Shown: positions 42,517-51,578 of the stretch, piece after piece
Layout: every line of letters begins with the position of its first letter
How positions within the stretch are numbered: position 1 is the stretch's first letter
Origin: Dehalogenimonas formicexedens
GTDB taxonomy: Bacteria; Chloroflexota; Dehalococcoidia; Dehalococcoidales; Dehalococcoidaceae
Length of the DNA stretch: 64,000 nt
Assembly (NCBI RefSeq): GCF_001953175.1
Contig: NZ_CP018258.1
Location: 304,210-368,209, forward strand
Direction of reading: 5' to 3'
Position numbers and translations under genes: made by a program
The notes under the pieces: model-generated
Database searches by the model: none
Told to the model about the DNA's origin: nothing
What the model saw: the letters and a program-made list of their open reading frames with translations, nothing else

Positions 42517-43151
42517 TTTGTATCACTCCTCATTTATTTTTGACAACAAAAAACCCACATCACCGAATCGGTAACGTAGAGTTTATTTACGATGAAAGAA
42601 AGATTTCACCCTAACCGTTACATACTGTTTGGATTCTCCTTGTATGAAACATTGACAAGAAAACTATTCGCACGCTTCTTATCAATTTACCTATATATTA
42701 TAGCATAAATACATGTAAAAGTCAAGATAATTATTCGGCTAAAATACGTAAATTGTATCTGATTTTCGGCTAAATAACCAAATATATAAGATATTACGCG
42801 AAATAATAATCATTAATAGTAAATAGCTAAATAGCCGAAAAGTAAAATTTGCGGGACTTTAGTGGTCTTGATGTGGCGTTTCAAAACGACATTTGGGCTC
42901 TTTGAAAATTGGCTTGCCGCGTGAGGCGAACACAACCAGCCTTTTTACAAAATGACGCCCTAATTTTTATTGAGAGGGCGGGGGTATGTTTTTCAAGTTT
43001 CAACCAGCGAAAGATTCTTGTTTGAGATTTACGGTTACATTAGAAACCGCCATTTTTGAAATAATATTCCCGAACTATTGATATGATGAATTGTAGGGTG
43101 TACATTAGACAAAGTTATTTTCGTAACTATCGCAAGAAAGGTGACTTGAAG
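42517..43151. other. AT-rich repeat-containing region, candidate origin
   Basis: 635 bp with no supported gene and very high AT content at 42680-42850. The motif TTCGGCTAAA(A)TA occurs at 42734-42746 and 42765-42776, and an inverted TAGCCGAAAA at 42832-42841 repeats the same CGGCTA core. Such iteron-like repeats in an AT-rich spacer near a polymerase-like gene could be an origin or operator; this is inference. The promoter for the zinc-ribbon genes presumably lies at the right end. Confidence 0.4.
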
Positions 43152-43532
43152 ATGCCTTTTTGTGCAAGGTGTGGAACCGAAATATCTGAGACAGCTAAGT
43201 TTTGTAAAAAATGTGGAACGATGGTGGCTAACCCAATTACTGAGCAATCTCAACCTCCTACTCAATTGGCACAAAACATTGAGGTCAATAGAAATCCGCC
43301 AACAACCCAGTTCTCACCGAAATCGAAAATCGCTGCTGGCTTACTTGGGATATTTTTGGGAGGGCTTGGTATTCATCGATTTTATTTGGGGTACACGGGT
43401 TTCGGTATCGCCCAGATAGCGGTTACAGTAGTTACCTTGGGTATCGGCGGTATTTGGGGCTTTATCGAGGGAATATTGATATTAACGGGCACCTTTAAGA
43501 AAGATGCTAAAGGGCTCTTACTTAAGGACTAG
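43152..43532 (+). CDS. Zinc-ribbon TM2-domain membrane protein
   Basis: 126 residues from the ATG at 43152, supported by AAAGGTGAC upstream; a longer frame to 43083 adds a non-family leader. An N-terminal zinc ribbon (CARCGTEISETAKFCKKCG) is followed by a Pro/Gln-rich linker and a C-terminal TM2 domain with two membrane helices joined by a GGLGIHRFYLG motif. TM2 proteins are of unknown function. It is followed after 16 bp by a second zinc-ribbon gene. Confidence 0.88.
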   Translation: MPFCARCGTEISETAKFCKKCGTMVANPITEQSQPPTQLAQNIEVNRNPPTTQFSPKSKIAAGLLGIFLGGLGIHRFYLGYTGFGIAQIAVTVVTLGIGGIWGFIEGILILTGTFKKDAKGLLLKD

Positions 43533-43548
43533 TGGATAAATCTGAGAA

Positions 43549-44637
43549 ATGTATTGTTCTGATTGTGGTGCGATTCTCCAAGAAGGTGACGTATTTTGCT
43601 CCACTTGTGGTGTCAAAGTGAGCCCTAATGAGCTCAACCCAACCACGTCCGAAACCCAACTTAAACCAATTTTTGTTCAGCCCGATAATAAAGTAGATAA
43701 CTTATCTTCGAGGGACTTGGCAATTGGGCATAAGTCCGAAGAAGCTCAACTCCGTATAAAAACTCAGAAACACTCTCACCTATGCGAAGCATGTGGGAAA
43801 AAATTGAGCTTTACCGATAATCTAAAAGGCGCGAGGTTTTGTAAACCTTGTAAAGAGATTGAAGAAAAGAAAATCGAATTAGCGAAAATCGCTGCCAGAC
43901 AATTAGAAGCACAATTAAGTGTTGAAGCACACGCAATAATCATGAAATTCTGGAGAAGTGAAATCGAAAAGGCCGAGGCAATGCGCCGTCTCGGTGAAGT
44001 GTTCTCAAAAGCTCCTGCTGCCAAATCTTTTGATAACATGAAAGATGAAACCTTCAGAGAAATCGTTGATGAAATTTTAGTTGATAACATTCTCTCCGTT
44101 GAAGAAGAAACAAAATTAAAAGCGATAGCAGAGTTATTGACCATTAATTTCCCAATGCTTGAATGGAATTACAAAGATATTTTTGTCAAATTGTTTATCG
44201 CGCGCATCAATGACGGTAGATTACCCATAATTAACGCGTCAAACATTGTTCTGAAGAAAAATGAAATTGCACACATGGCGCAACGGGCTTCCTTGTTGAA
44301 ACAGGTCAATATCACGGAATATCAAGGTGGGTATTCTGGTGTTAGTTTCAGAGTTATGAAAGGTGTACGTTTTAGCACTGGCGGCGTAAGAGGGCGAAGA
44401 GTGGTAGTTGGGACAAAAATGCAAGAGGATGACAGTGGAAGCATCGTTGCTACTTCTCAAAGGATTGTTTTTCTCGGCGATAGAAAAACGATAGAAGTTC
44501 CGTATTCTAAACTAATTTCGTTAGAGATATTCGAAGATGGTATCCGAGTCCACGCTTCAAACAGGCAATCAGCTCCATTATTCACTTTAGAAAATGGCAA
44601 TACATTTGCTGCGGTTGTAAACCGAGCTGCCCAATAA
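43549..44637 (+). CDS. Double zinc-ribbon protein with PH-like C-terminus
   Basis: 362 residues. N-terminal zinc ribbon CSDCGAILQEGDVFCSTCG, a second at CEACGKKLS...RFCKPC (about 76-100), a long charged helix, then a beta-rich C-terminal region (GSIVATSQRIVFLGDRKTIE) like the PH-type domains found at the end of bacterial zinc-ribbon proteins. It has no membrane helix. It is co-transcribed with the TM2 protein, so the two may form one membrane-associated module. Its role in the island is unknown. Confidence 0.75.
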   Translation: MYCSDCGAILQEGDVFCSTCGVKVSPNELNPTTSETQLKPIFVQPDNKVDNLSSRDLAIGHKSEEAQLRIKTQKHSHLCEACGKKLSFTDNLKGARFCKPCKEIEEKKIELAKIAARQLEAQLSVEAHAIIMKFWRSEIEKAEAMRRLGEVFSKAPAAKSFDNMKDETFREIVDEILVDNILSVEEETKLKAIAELLTINFPMLEWNYKDIFVKLFIARINDGRLPIINASNIVLKKNEIAHMAQRASLLKQVNITEYQGGYSGVSFRVMKGVRFSTGGVRGRRVVVGTKMQEDDSGSIVATSQRIVFLGDRKTIEVPYSKLISLEIFEDGIRVHASNRQSAPLFTLENGNTFAAVVNRAAQ

Positions 44638-44823
44638 CTGCCACTCAAGAAGGGGAGCTTTTAGGCGTCACAGACCTTCTTTCCGTTTCAAAAACCCGAA
44701 ACAAATCTCGTCTCCGTTAGGGAGGCAGGGCGTTGACATTCGATGTTGGCAGGCGTTAGGCTTGCCATCGAAGACCGCCTAACTATAGGCGAAATGAAAG
44801 GAGGATGACCTCGAAAATACGTT

Positions 44824-44899
44824 TGGTGGGCAGCACAGGATTCGAACCTGTGACTTCCTGCGTGTGAAGCAGGCGTTCTAACCACTGAACTAGCCGCCC
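44824..44899 (-). tRNA. tRNA-Val(CAC), intact, at the right island end
   Basis: A full cloverleaf on the minus strand: acceptor GGGCGGC pairs with GCTGCCC (one G-T), the anticodon loop TTCACAC gives CAC for GUG, the T-arm has GGTTCGAATCC, and CCA is encoded. Compared with the left copy the T-stem pair is swapped (G-C to C-G at both positions), so pairing is kept. The island end supplies this 3' half and restores the tRNA. Confidence 0.95.
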
Positions 44900-45166
44900 G
44901 AGCGCAAAGCTATTCTAGCCTAAAAAGCAAGGCTTTTACAACAGATAACAGATCGTCCATAAGCAAATATGCTGATTTCATCGGCCTCTACTACCTTGAT
45001 CGTCCGGTTTGAACTTACCGTGCGCTGAACATTGATTTACGTTTACTTTTTGTTGTAACGTAAAACTGTATTTGGATGTGATCGGGGGCGATGAAAGTGA
45101 TCGTCTCAATGCCTGGTGGGCTGATAATAAAACCTCAGGGGCCACGCACATTTACAGGAAACATTC

Positions 45167-46021
45167 GTGACTGACACGCTAGAAATTTATCCCCTTCTGT
45201 TTGGGGAAGCTTATCCTGATATTCAGTCCCTGGTAGAAACCCGGGAATGCCTGGAGCGTCTCGTTGCGGAAAATTTTCCAGCCTCTTCACAGGGTAGCCG
45301 GATTCCGGGCTTGCGGGACCAAAGAAATGTCCACCTGCCTATCATCCAGTATGTGGCTCGACATACAGGCACGCAGCCGTTTTTCTTAGGTATTCTTGGT
45401 CCTCCGGGTTCTGGCAAATCTACGATAGCCTCTTTCTGGGCCTCCGTACTTAGTGCTGGTTTTGGCTTGGACTCGGTGGTTCTATCGTCCGACGATTTCT
45501 ACCTGACGAAATCGGAACGGGTCAGGCGCGGCTATGCCTGGCGAGGCAGCCCCGAATCGCACGATATCGCATTGTTCCTGGAGACGATGAATAACATTAA
45601 GGCCGGGATGACACCATTCATGATTCCGAGGTTCGATCCAAAGATTGACGACCGCGGGGCACCCGAAACAATCGAATACCATCCCAAAATCTGCATTCTG
45701 GAAGGCTGGATGATCGGCAAACTTGCCGAGATGGCTTTTGGGTCAGTAAAGCCTTTTTTCGATTTTCTGGTCTATCTGGAAATGTCCACTCCCGGCGCCC
45801 GGAACGCGCGCTTTCGGAGAGAGGCCGTGATTTACCGCCAAAGTGGGGGTAAAGCGGGTTTCAGCCCCAGCGAGATGTCAAAATTTTGGTCTGAAAGCCT
45901 TAAACCTAACATCGATAAATATGTCCGGCCGTACGCCCGTGTGTCCGATTTGATCCTGGAGGTGGGGACTGGACACCGGCTTCGAGGAGCGAAAAGACCG
46001 TCCGGATCACCTCAAGTTTGA
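45167..46021 (+). CDS. P-loop kinase, glycerate-kinase-like
   Basis: 284 residues, GTG start with AGGAA upstream. The ATP-binding loop GPPGSGKST and LSSDDFYLT, RGSPESHD, IPRFDPKIDDR and LEGWMIGK are the landmarks of the COG4240/GLYK family, which includes plant D-glycerate 3-kinase. The usual RGNPGTHD is altered to RGSPESHD. It is the first gene outside the island's right end. The substrate is uncertain; glycerate is the best guess. A small membrane-protein gene follows within 7 bp. Confidence 0.75.
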   Translation: MTDTLEIYPLLFGEAYPDIQSLVETRECLERLVAENFPASSQGSRIPGLRDQRNVHLPIIQYVARHTGTQPFFLGILGPPGSGKSTIASFWASVLSAGFGLDSVVLSSDDFYLTKSERVRRGYAWRGSPESHDIALFLETMNNIKAGMTPFMIPRFDPKIDDRGAPETIEYHPKICILEGWMIGKLAEMAFGSVKPFFDFLVYLEMSTPGARNARFRREAVIYRQSGGKAGFSPSEMSKFWSESLKPNIDKYVRPYARVSDLILEVGTGHRLRGAKRPSGSPQV

Positions 46022-46027
46022 GCGCGT

Positions 46028-46261
46028 ATGAGCGTCAAAATTCCAAAATTTGATACACCGGGTTGGCTGAGTCTTGGTGTTCTTGCCGGCTTCTTTGTGG
46101 CCGGTTTTAATTTATGGGAAATTTGGTTTGTAGATGATCGATCATTCCTGCTTACGATTGGACGTTTGGTGGGTATGGCGATTGGGATCGGGCTGGGATC
46201 GCATTGCATAGATATGATCATTTACCATCGCAGACACCGCAGTTGGCGTAAGCTGCGTTAA
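46028..46261 (+). CDS. Small two-helix membrane protein
   Basis: 77 residues with two predicted membrane helices (about 12-32 and 40-60) and a basic C-terminus (YHRRHRSWRKLR). No family is recognised. There is no clear ribosome-binding site, but the ATG lies 7 bp after the kinase stop, so translation may be by re-initiation. The hydrophobic profile is consistent with a real membrane protein. Confidence 0.5.
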   Translation: MSVKIPKFDTPGWLSLGVLAGFFVAGFNLWEIWFVDDRSFLLTIGRLVGMAIGIGLGSHCIDMIIYHRRHRSWRKLR

Positions 46262-46335
46262 CCTCTGGTACGATGCCAGCAAAGAGTCCATACTTTGGCT
46301 GGTTTTTATCTTTTCGATCAGAGAACGCTACAACA

Positions 46336-46731
46336 TTACATGATCCCAATCGCCTTTTCTGACTTCCATAGTCCGTGGATATTGCAAAAGGATGTGGCGT
46401 AAATTGTCCCTGGTTGGTTAATTTTCATCGAAGTGGTCACCGAATGGTTGGTATAAATGGGACCTTTGTTGGGTCCATCGACCGATTCGCCGTGGGCGTT
46501 GAATTCGAAACGACCGATCTCGAAGGGGAATTTGGCGCCCTCCGGTCGAAAATATAGAGAAATCCATCGGATGTGGTGTTCAGTGGTGTTGGGGTGAGCT
46601 ATTTCTTTCCCAACCGTCGTCTTTACCTGGAATATCTCTCCGGATTTTACCTTGTCATCGCAGTCGATCACCGGTACATGTTTTTCCGTTTTCCAATCTG
46701 CGGTCTGGAAAATCTCTCCGAAAGCGTCCAT
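46336..46731 (-). CDS. Superoxide reductase (neelaredoxin type)
   Basis: 131 residues. Reduces superoxide to hydrogen peroxide without making O2, useful in a strict anaerobe. The iron-site residues are present: EKHVP (E16-K17-H18), the two His in AHPNTTEHH, and C-N-x-H in CNIHGLW. It lacks the N-terminal desulforedoxin domain, so it is the one-iron (class II) type. Rubredoxin is the usual donor; a rubredoxin domain is encoded at 52915-53424. Confidence 0.93.
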   Translation of the reverse strand: MDAFGEIFQTADWKTEKHVPVIDCDDKVKSGEIFQVKTTVGKEIAHPNTTEHHIRWISLYFRPEGAKFPFEIGRFEFNAHGESVDGPNKGPIYTNHSVTTSMKINQPGTIYATSFCNIHGLWKSEKAIGIM

Positions 46732-46960
46732 GCCAAAACTTCTTTGTTATTTATTCATAGACTATAAAGCGGAATTCAGACGGCTGCCATCCGTAGTATT
46801 ACGCAAACTACAAACGGAAAGACACCTATTTTTTCTCAAGTCCTTTCCACATGAGTGAATGTGCGGAAACTAGGTATTCCCGCAATCAAAATTTGCGTGG
46901 TTATACGGATTACCATAATTTTCAGGTAGTGTTATATATGATTCCTGTGGAGGTGGAAAT

Positions 46961-48307
46961 ATGACTAAATTTGTTATCAAAATACTTAAATTGATATTTG
47001 TTGTCACTCTGCTAGCTCTCCCAATTCAAGGGTTTAGTCTTTCGAGCGCCTTAAAACCCGGCGATACCGGTTACGTGGTTATCGGTTGGAATAACCTGGG
47101 AATGCATTGCTTCAATCCTGATTTCAGCAGCCTCGCCATCTTGCCCCCTTACAATACATTAATGGCCCAAGTGATCAAGGTCGGCGATAAGCCCCAGGTT
47201 GTAACTGACGGGATCTTCGTCGAATACACCTTTCCCGACAATACTTATTCGGTTAAAGGTCCGGGAGTACCGAATGGTAAACCGGATAAAACCAATTTCT
47301 GGACCTTTGCCCAACAACTCTTCAACCTGTCAAAACCACTGGCACCGAACGTGGGGCTGACCGGAAAAGGATTGTCAGGGACTTTCGATGTGGCCCAGGA
47401 TGGTGCCTATTTTATAGCCGAGGGCATTCCTCTCACGAACGTTAGAGATCAGGATGCCGCCAGGTTGTCTTCATATCCATATCAAAAAGCTCAGATCACC
47501 GTCCGGGATGCGAAGACATCTTCGATATTGGCAACGTTGACCGTCGTAGCGCCGGTCTCCACCGAGTTAAACTGCGCAATGTGTCATTCTGATGACGGAG
47601 ACGCCACAACCAAATATGCTCCCGCGGTTCAACCCACCGGAAAGCTAGAAACGAATATCCTGGCTCTACACGATTATTTAAACGGGATTGCCTCAAATAA
47701 CTACACTTCTTATCTGGCAGGGAATCCAAACTTGGCAGCACAAACGCCATTGCTCGACCACCAGCCGGTTCTTTGCGCATCATGCCACGGTGACAATGCC
47801 CTCGGCATGCCGGAAATCGGTCAGGTTAAAAACCTTTCGAATGCTATCCACCTTCACCACAATTCCGGAAATGCTCCGGACATCACTTTTGACACGGCCG
47901 GATGCTATTCATGCCATCCGGGGGAGAGTACTCAATGCCTCAGAGACACCATGTCGCAACACTATTCATTGAATTGTACTGATTGCCATAACCCCAGTGG
48001 CAACGATGTGATTGAACCCATGGTCGCCGTCGGGCAAAATCCGATGCCCTGGTTGAATGAGCCACAGTGCAGCACTTGCCATGGATCGGCGTACGCTACT
48101 AATCAGCCTCTGTATCAGCAGTCGACCGGTCATGGCGGTTTATATTGTTCTGCCTGCCACGACAGTCCACATGTTATTGCTCCGAGCCGGGAAGCGAATG
48201 ACTCCATCAAATTTATCCAACTTCAAGGGCATTCGGGCACGCTGAGCGATTGCACGGTCTGTCACCTGAATAAACCTGATGCCATGTTTATCCACGTAAA
48301 ACGGTAA
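46961..48307 (+). CDS. Seven-heme c-type cytochrome, exported
   Basis: 448 residues. An N-terminal signal peptide (about 1-28, ending FSLSSA) is followed by a region without heme motifs (about 35-200) and a C-terminal part with seven CXXCH heme-binding motifs (CAMCH, CASCH, CYSCH, CTDCH, CSTCH, CSACH, CTVCH). The N-terminal region (VVIGWNNLGMHCF) resembles domains attached to multiheme cytochromes of unclear function. It should be outside the membrane and carry electrons. Such cytochromes are unusual in this group. The cytochrome maturation genes are not in this window. Confidence 0.9.
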   Translation: MTKFVIKILKLIFVVTLLALPIQGFSLSSALKPGDTGYVVIGWNNLGMHCFNPDFSSLAILPPYNTLMAQVIKVGDKPQVVTDGIFVEYTFPDNTYSVKGPGVPNGKPDKTNFWTFAQQLFNLSKPLAPNVGLTGKGLSGTFDVAQDGAYFIAEGIPLTNVRDQDAARLSSYPYQKAQITVRDAKTSSILATLTVVAPVSTELNCAMCHSDDGDATTKYAPAVQPTGKLETNILALHDYLNGIASNNYTSYLAGNPNLAAQTPLLDHQPVLCASCHGDNALGMPEIGQVKNLSNAIHLHHNSGNAPDITFDTAGCYSCHPGESTQCLRDTMSQHYSLNCTDCHNPSGNDVIEPMVAVGQNPMPWLNEPQCSTCHGSAYATNQPLYQQSTGHGGLYCSACHDSPHVIAPSREANDSIKFIQLQGHSGTLSDCTVCHLNKPDAMFIHVKR

Positions 48308-48323
48308 ACTTCGCCAAGGTGAA

Positions 48324-48357
48324 AAAACTAAAGAGCCTTGAAGGGCTATTTAGTTTT
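48324..48357. terminator. Terminator between the cytochrome and pilT
   Basis: An AAAACTAAA / TTTAGTTTT stem with an inner AGCC / GGCT helix gives A- and T-rich arms on both strands. It lies between convergent genes, 17 bp from the cytochrome stop and 28 bp from the end of pilT. Confidence 0.8.
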
Positions 48358-48385
48358 GTGATGAAAGAGTGGACAGCGGCTTGAT

Positions 48386-49573
48386 CTATCTCCCCTGCAT
48401 CGTTTGAGAGTGTACGCCCAGATACTTTTTCACTTCGGAGGCATCATTACAATAAGAGAAAACGGTTTTCAGGGTGATAGTACCCGCTTTATAAAGTTCG
48501 GCCAGGCTTTCATCCATGGTTATCATCCCGTTCTCACGGTTGGTGGCGATGACGTTGTGCAGATTGTGAACCTTGCTCTCCCGGATCATGCTCTTGGCGG
48601 CTGGATTGGCGATGAGGACTTCCATTGCGGCAATCCTGCCTTTTCCGCTGGCCCTGGGCACCAGGGTCTGGCAGACTACCGCAATGAGCAGCGAGGCCAG
48701 CCGGGCTTCGGCCAAGTGACGCTCTTGAGGCGCGAAGAGATCGATAATCCGCTCTACCGCTTGAGGCGCCGACGGTGCGTGGCTGGTTGATAAAACCAGG
48801 TGTCCCGTCTCGGCAACAGACAGAGCGGCGGCGGCGGTTTCGGGGTCGCGTATCTCGCCAAGCATAATAACGTCGGGATTTTGTCTCAATATATGCTTCA
48901 ACGCAGATGGATAAGAATTGGTGTCTTCACCAAGCTGTCTCTGGGTGATGGCGCATTTAACCCGCTGGTGAACATATTCGATCGGGTCCTCAATGGTAAT
49001 GATGTGGTGTCCGCCCGTTTGATTCAGGTGCTGGATCATTGCGGCCAGGGTGGTGCTCTTGCCGCTGCCTGTGGGGCCGGTGACCAGCAGGAGTCCGCGT
49101 GGCTGAACCACAAGGTCTTTCAATATCTGGGGTAATTCAAGCCCGTCTATCGTCGGTACCGCCGGGGGCAACAATCTGACTGCCAGGCTAATACCGTGCA
49201 TTTGCCTGGCGACATTGCAGCGCAAACGCCCATAATCATCGAGCGTGCAGGCAAAATCGAGCTCTTTATGCTGCAGGAATTTTTGGCGTTGTTCCTCGTC
49301 GGTAAGTTGGGTCAGCGCCACGTCGATGTCATGGGCGGTCATATTGGTGGTCCCAAGCTCTTGCAACTCGCCGTTTACCCGGATTAAGGGTGGGCTGTCA
49401 ATGACGAGGTGAAGGTCAGAGGCCTTCAAGTCCGAGGAGATGCGCAGCAGCTCCATGACATCCATATTTCCAGTGTAGTCCCAGTCTGGTAATAAATTCA
49501 AGGGGTTTTTGGGAAATATTTTTACCGTATGGTTATCATTTACATTAGGTATCGGACCTGTCACGCTCGCCAT
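48386..49573 (-). CDS. pilT: Type IV pilus retraction ATPase PilT
   Basis: 395 residues. Walker A TGPTGSGKSTT, Asp-box IITIEDPIEY, Walker B MLGEIRDPET and the His-box GHLVLSTSHAPSA place it among PilT/GspE ATPases; the length and the N-terminal PAS-like PilT domain fit PilT. An N-terminal extension of about 30 residues is unusual and has no clear start signal. Hydrolyses ATP to retract pili. No other pilus genes lie nearby, so the machinery is presumably elsewhere. Confidence 0.9.
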   Translation of the reverse strand: MASVTGPIPNVNDNHTVKIFPKNPLNLLPDWDYTGNMDVMELLRISSDLKASDLHLVIDSPPLIRVNGELQELGTTNMTAHDIDVALTQLTDEEQRQKFLQHKELDFACTLDDYGRLRCNVARQMHGISLAVRLLPPAVPTIDGLELPQILKDLVVQPRGLLLVTGPTGSGKSTTLAAMIQHLNQTGGHHIITIEDPIEYVHQRVKCAITQRQLGEDTNSYPSALKHILRQNPDVIMLGEIRDPETAAAALSVAETGHLVLSTSHAPSAPQAVERIIDLFAPQERHLAEARLASLLIAVVCQTLVPRASGKGRIAAMEVLIANPAAKSMIRESKVHNLHNVIATNRENGMITMDESLAELYKAGTITLKTVFSYCNDASEVKKYLGVHSQTMQGR

Positions 49574-49724
49574 TTAATTCCCTCCCAAAGAGATCAGCCA
49601 TTGTTTAGATAGTAGGGTCGGGAAGGGGCAGGGCTCAATACGTAAAAACCCTTAATTATTTGATACTCTGCCCTGATTATCGGTATTAAATGGCGGTCTG
49701 ATACTTAGATACGCATACAATCAA

Positions 49725-49753
49725 TTGCCCGTCCGGCCGCCCGATGATATAAT
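49725..49753 (+). promoter_or_regulatory. Promoter of gatCA
   Basis: TTGCCC at 49725-49730 and TATAAT at 49748-49753 with a 17-bp spacer. Transcription should start around 49760, at or just before the gatC start codon, so the message has little or no leader. Confidence 0.7.
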
Positions 49754-49762
49754 CCCGTGAAT

Positions 49763-50050
49763 ATGGAACTATCTAAACAAGAAGTCCTTCACATTGCCCG
49801 GCTGGCGCGCCTCGGCATCGATGATGCTGAAGTGGACCGTCTGCGGGGACAGCTGTCGGATATTTTGGGGCACTTCACGGTGCTTTCTCACGTAAATACG
49901 GAAAATGTGCCTCCTACCGCTCATACTATTGCTCAAAGCAATGTCCTGGGTTACGATAAGCCCACGCCCTGCCTTGCGACAGACCAGGTGCTTTCGAATG
50001 CTCCCGAGCGTGAGGGAGATTATTTCCGCATCCGGGCTGTCCTCGAATAA
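49763..50050 (+). CDS. gatC: Asp/Glu-tRNA amidotransferase subunit C
   Basis: 95 residues from the ATG at 49763; a GTG two codons upstream is an alternative. It shows the GatC pattern LSKQEVLHIARLARLGIDDAEVDR and the C-terminal APEREGDYFRIRAVLE. It wraps around GatA and stabilises the amidotransferase that converts mischarged Glu-tRNA-Gln and Asp-tRNA-Asn. It has no Shine-Dalgarno, consistent with a leaderless message. gatA follows after 9 bp. Confidence 0.93.
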   Translation: MELSKQEVLHIARLARLGIDDAEVDRLRGQLSDILGHFTVLSHVNTENVPPTAHTIAQSNVLGYDKPTPCLATDQVLSNAPEREGDYFRIRAVLE

Positions 50051-50059
50051 TAATCAGCC

Positions 50060-51517
50060 ATGATCGACGTAAAATCCCTGACCGTGATCGAAGCCGGTAA
50101 GCTGCTGAAGGCCAAAGAAGTGTCTTCGGTAGAACTTACGCGCGCCTATCTCGACCGTATCGACGCGGTAGACCCGAAAATCCAGGCTCTCATGACCTTG
50201 ACCGATGAGCTGGCCCTGGCACAGGCTAAAGAGGCTGATGCGAGAATCGCCGGGGGTGACGTTGAGGCGCTGACCGGTGTTCCCATTGTTTTCAAAGACG
50301 TGCTGTGCACCAAAGGCATTCGCACGACCTGTTCTTCCAAAATGCTTGAGAATTTCATCCCGCCTTATGACGCTGCTGTGGTCGAACGTCTTCGCTCACG
50401 CGGAGTGGTGATTGTCGGCAAAGCCAACATGGACGAGTTTGCCATGGGATCCTCGACGGAAAACTCGGCCTATTTCACCACCCGCAATCCATGGGATATC
50501 TCCCGGGTACCCGGAGGCTCGTCAGGCGGGTCCGCCGCCGCTGTTGCCGCGGGGTTAGCGCCGGCAGCCCTCGGGTCGGACACCGGCGGGAGTATCCGTC
50601 AACCGGCGGCATTTTGCTCGGTCGTCGGATTGAAGCCCACTTACGGGCTTGTTTCTCGTTTTGGCCTGATAGCCTTCGCTTCATCCCTTGATCAGATCGG
50701 TCCCTTTACCCGGGACGTCGCGGATAACGCACTGGTGCTGAATGCCATTGCCGGCTACGATCCGCGGGACTCGACGTCGGTACCCCAACCGGAAACGGAT
50801 TATTACGGGTGCCTCGGTGGCAGTGTCAAGGGCATGAAAATCGGCGTACCCAAAGAATATTTTGCCCAGGGGGTCACCCTGCAGGTCAAGGCAGCCGTTG
50901 ATACCGCGCTCAGGGTTTACGAGGACCTGGGGTGTGAAATCGAGGAATGCTCGCTGCCGACCACAGACGCGGCGCTGGCAGTTTACTATATCATCGCCCC
51001 TTCGGAAGCCTCGGCCAATCTTGCCCGATACGACGGGGTCAAATACGGCTACTCTTTCAAGGACACCGACAGCATGTGGCAGGCGATGGAGAAGACCCGC
51101 GCCATCGGTTTCGGGCCGGAGGTCAAACGCCGGATCATGCTGGGCACCTACGCTTTATCAGCCGGATACTACGATGCGTGGTATGTAAAAGCTCAAAAGG
51201 TCAGGACGGTGATACGCCGCGAGTTCGACGCCGCTTTTGAAAGATACGACGCCCTGGTTACGCCGACGGCGCCGACGGTGCCGTTCAAGATCGGCGAGAA
51301 AGCCGCTGACCCGTTTTCGATGTATCTGTCCGATATCTGTACCATCCCGGTCAACATCGCGGGTCTTCCCGGTATTTCGATCCAGGGCGGTTTTGCTGAA
51401 GGTCTTCCGATAGGACTCCAAATCATCGGTAAACCTTTCGCTGAAAAAACTATCCTGAAGCTTGGTCACGCGTTTCAACAGGTCACTGAGTGGCATAAAC
51501 GCCTGCCAAACATTTAA
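50060..51517 (+). CDS. gatA: Asp/Glu-tRNA amidotransferase subunit A
   Basis: 485 residues. Releases ammonia from glutamine for tRNA-dependent amidation. The Ser-cisSer-Lys triad is present: Lys in [13 protein letters not shown], Ser in [15 protein letters not shown] and Ser in [15 protein letters not shown]. Full length for the family. gatB is not in the window, so it must be encoded elsewhere. Confidence 0.97.
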   Translation: MIDVKSLTVIEAGKLLKAKEVSSVELTRAYLDRIDAVDPKIQALMTLTDELALAQAKEADARIAGGDVEALTGVPIVFKDVLCTKGIRTTCSSKMLENFIPPYDAAVVERLRSRGVVIVGKANMDEFAMGSSTENSAYFTTRNPWDISRVPGGSSGGSAAAVAAGLAPAALGSDTGGSIRQPAAFCSVVGLKPTYGLVSRFGLIAFASSLDQIGPFTRDVADNALVLNAIAGYDPRDSTSVPQPETDYYGCLGGSVKGMKIGVPKEYFAQGVTLQVKAAVDTALRVYEDLGCEIEECSLPTTDAALAVYYIIAPSEASANLARYDGVKYGYSFKDTDSMWQAMEKTRAIGFGPEVKRRIMLGTYALSAGYYDAWYVKAQKVRTVIRREFDAAFERYDALVTPTAPTVPFKIGEKAADPFSMYLSDICTIPVNIAGLPGISIQGGFAEGLPIGLQIIGKPFAEKTILKLGHAFQQVTEWHKRLPNI

Positions 51518-51578
51518 CCGTTCTTAGATGATAAGTTAAAGTCTCTGCCGGTCGGGCAGTGCACATCTGATTAACGGA

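Larger units (their letters stand above)
32200..44899. mobile_element. Integrative genomic island in tRNA-Val(CAC)
   Basis: A 12.7-kb element bounded by direct repeats of a tRNA-Val gene. A tyrosine recombinase lies next to the left repeat, as is usual for tRNA-integrating islands. The content differs from the flanks: lower GC, many AT-rich spacers, and no organohalide or sugar-metabolism genes. Cargo comprises a restriction/defence-like set, a TV-Pol-like polymerase, an SPL-type radical SAM protein and two zinc-ribbon proteins. No conjugation or capsid genes are seen, so it is a non-conjugative integrative element that may need a helper for transfer. Confidence 0.9.

Noticed and set aside
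42734..42841. Repeats considered as a CRISPR array
   Set aside because: Units are short, few and in mixed orientation, spacers are not regular, and no cas gene is present.
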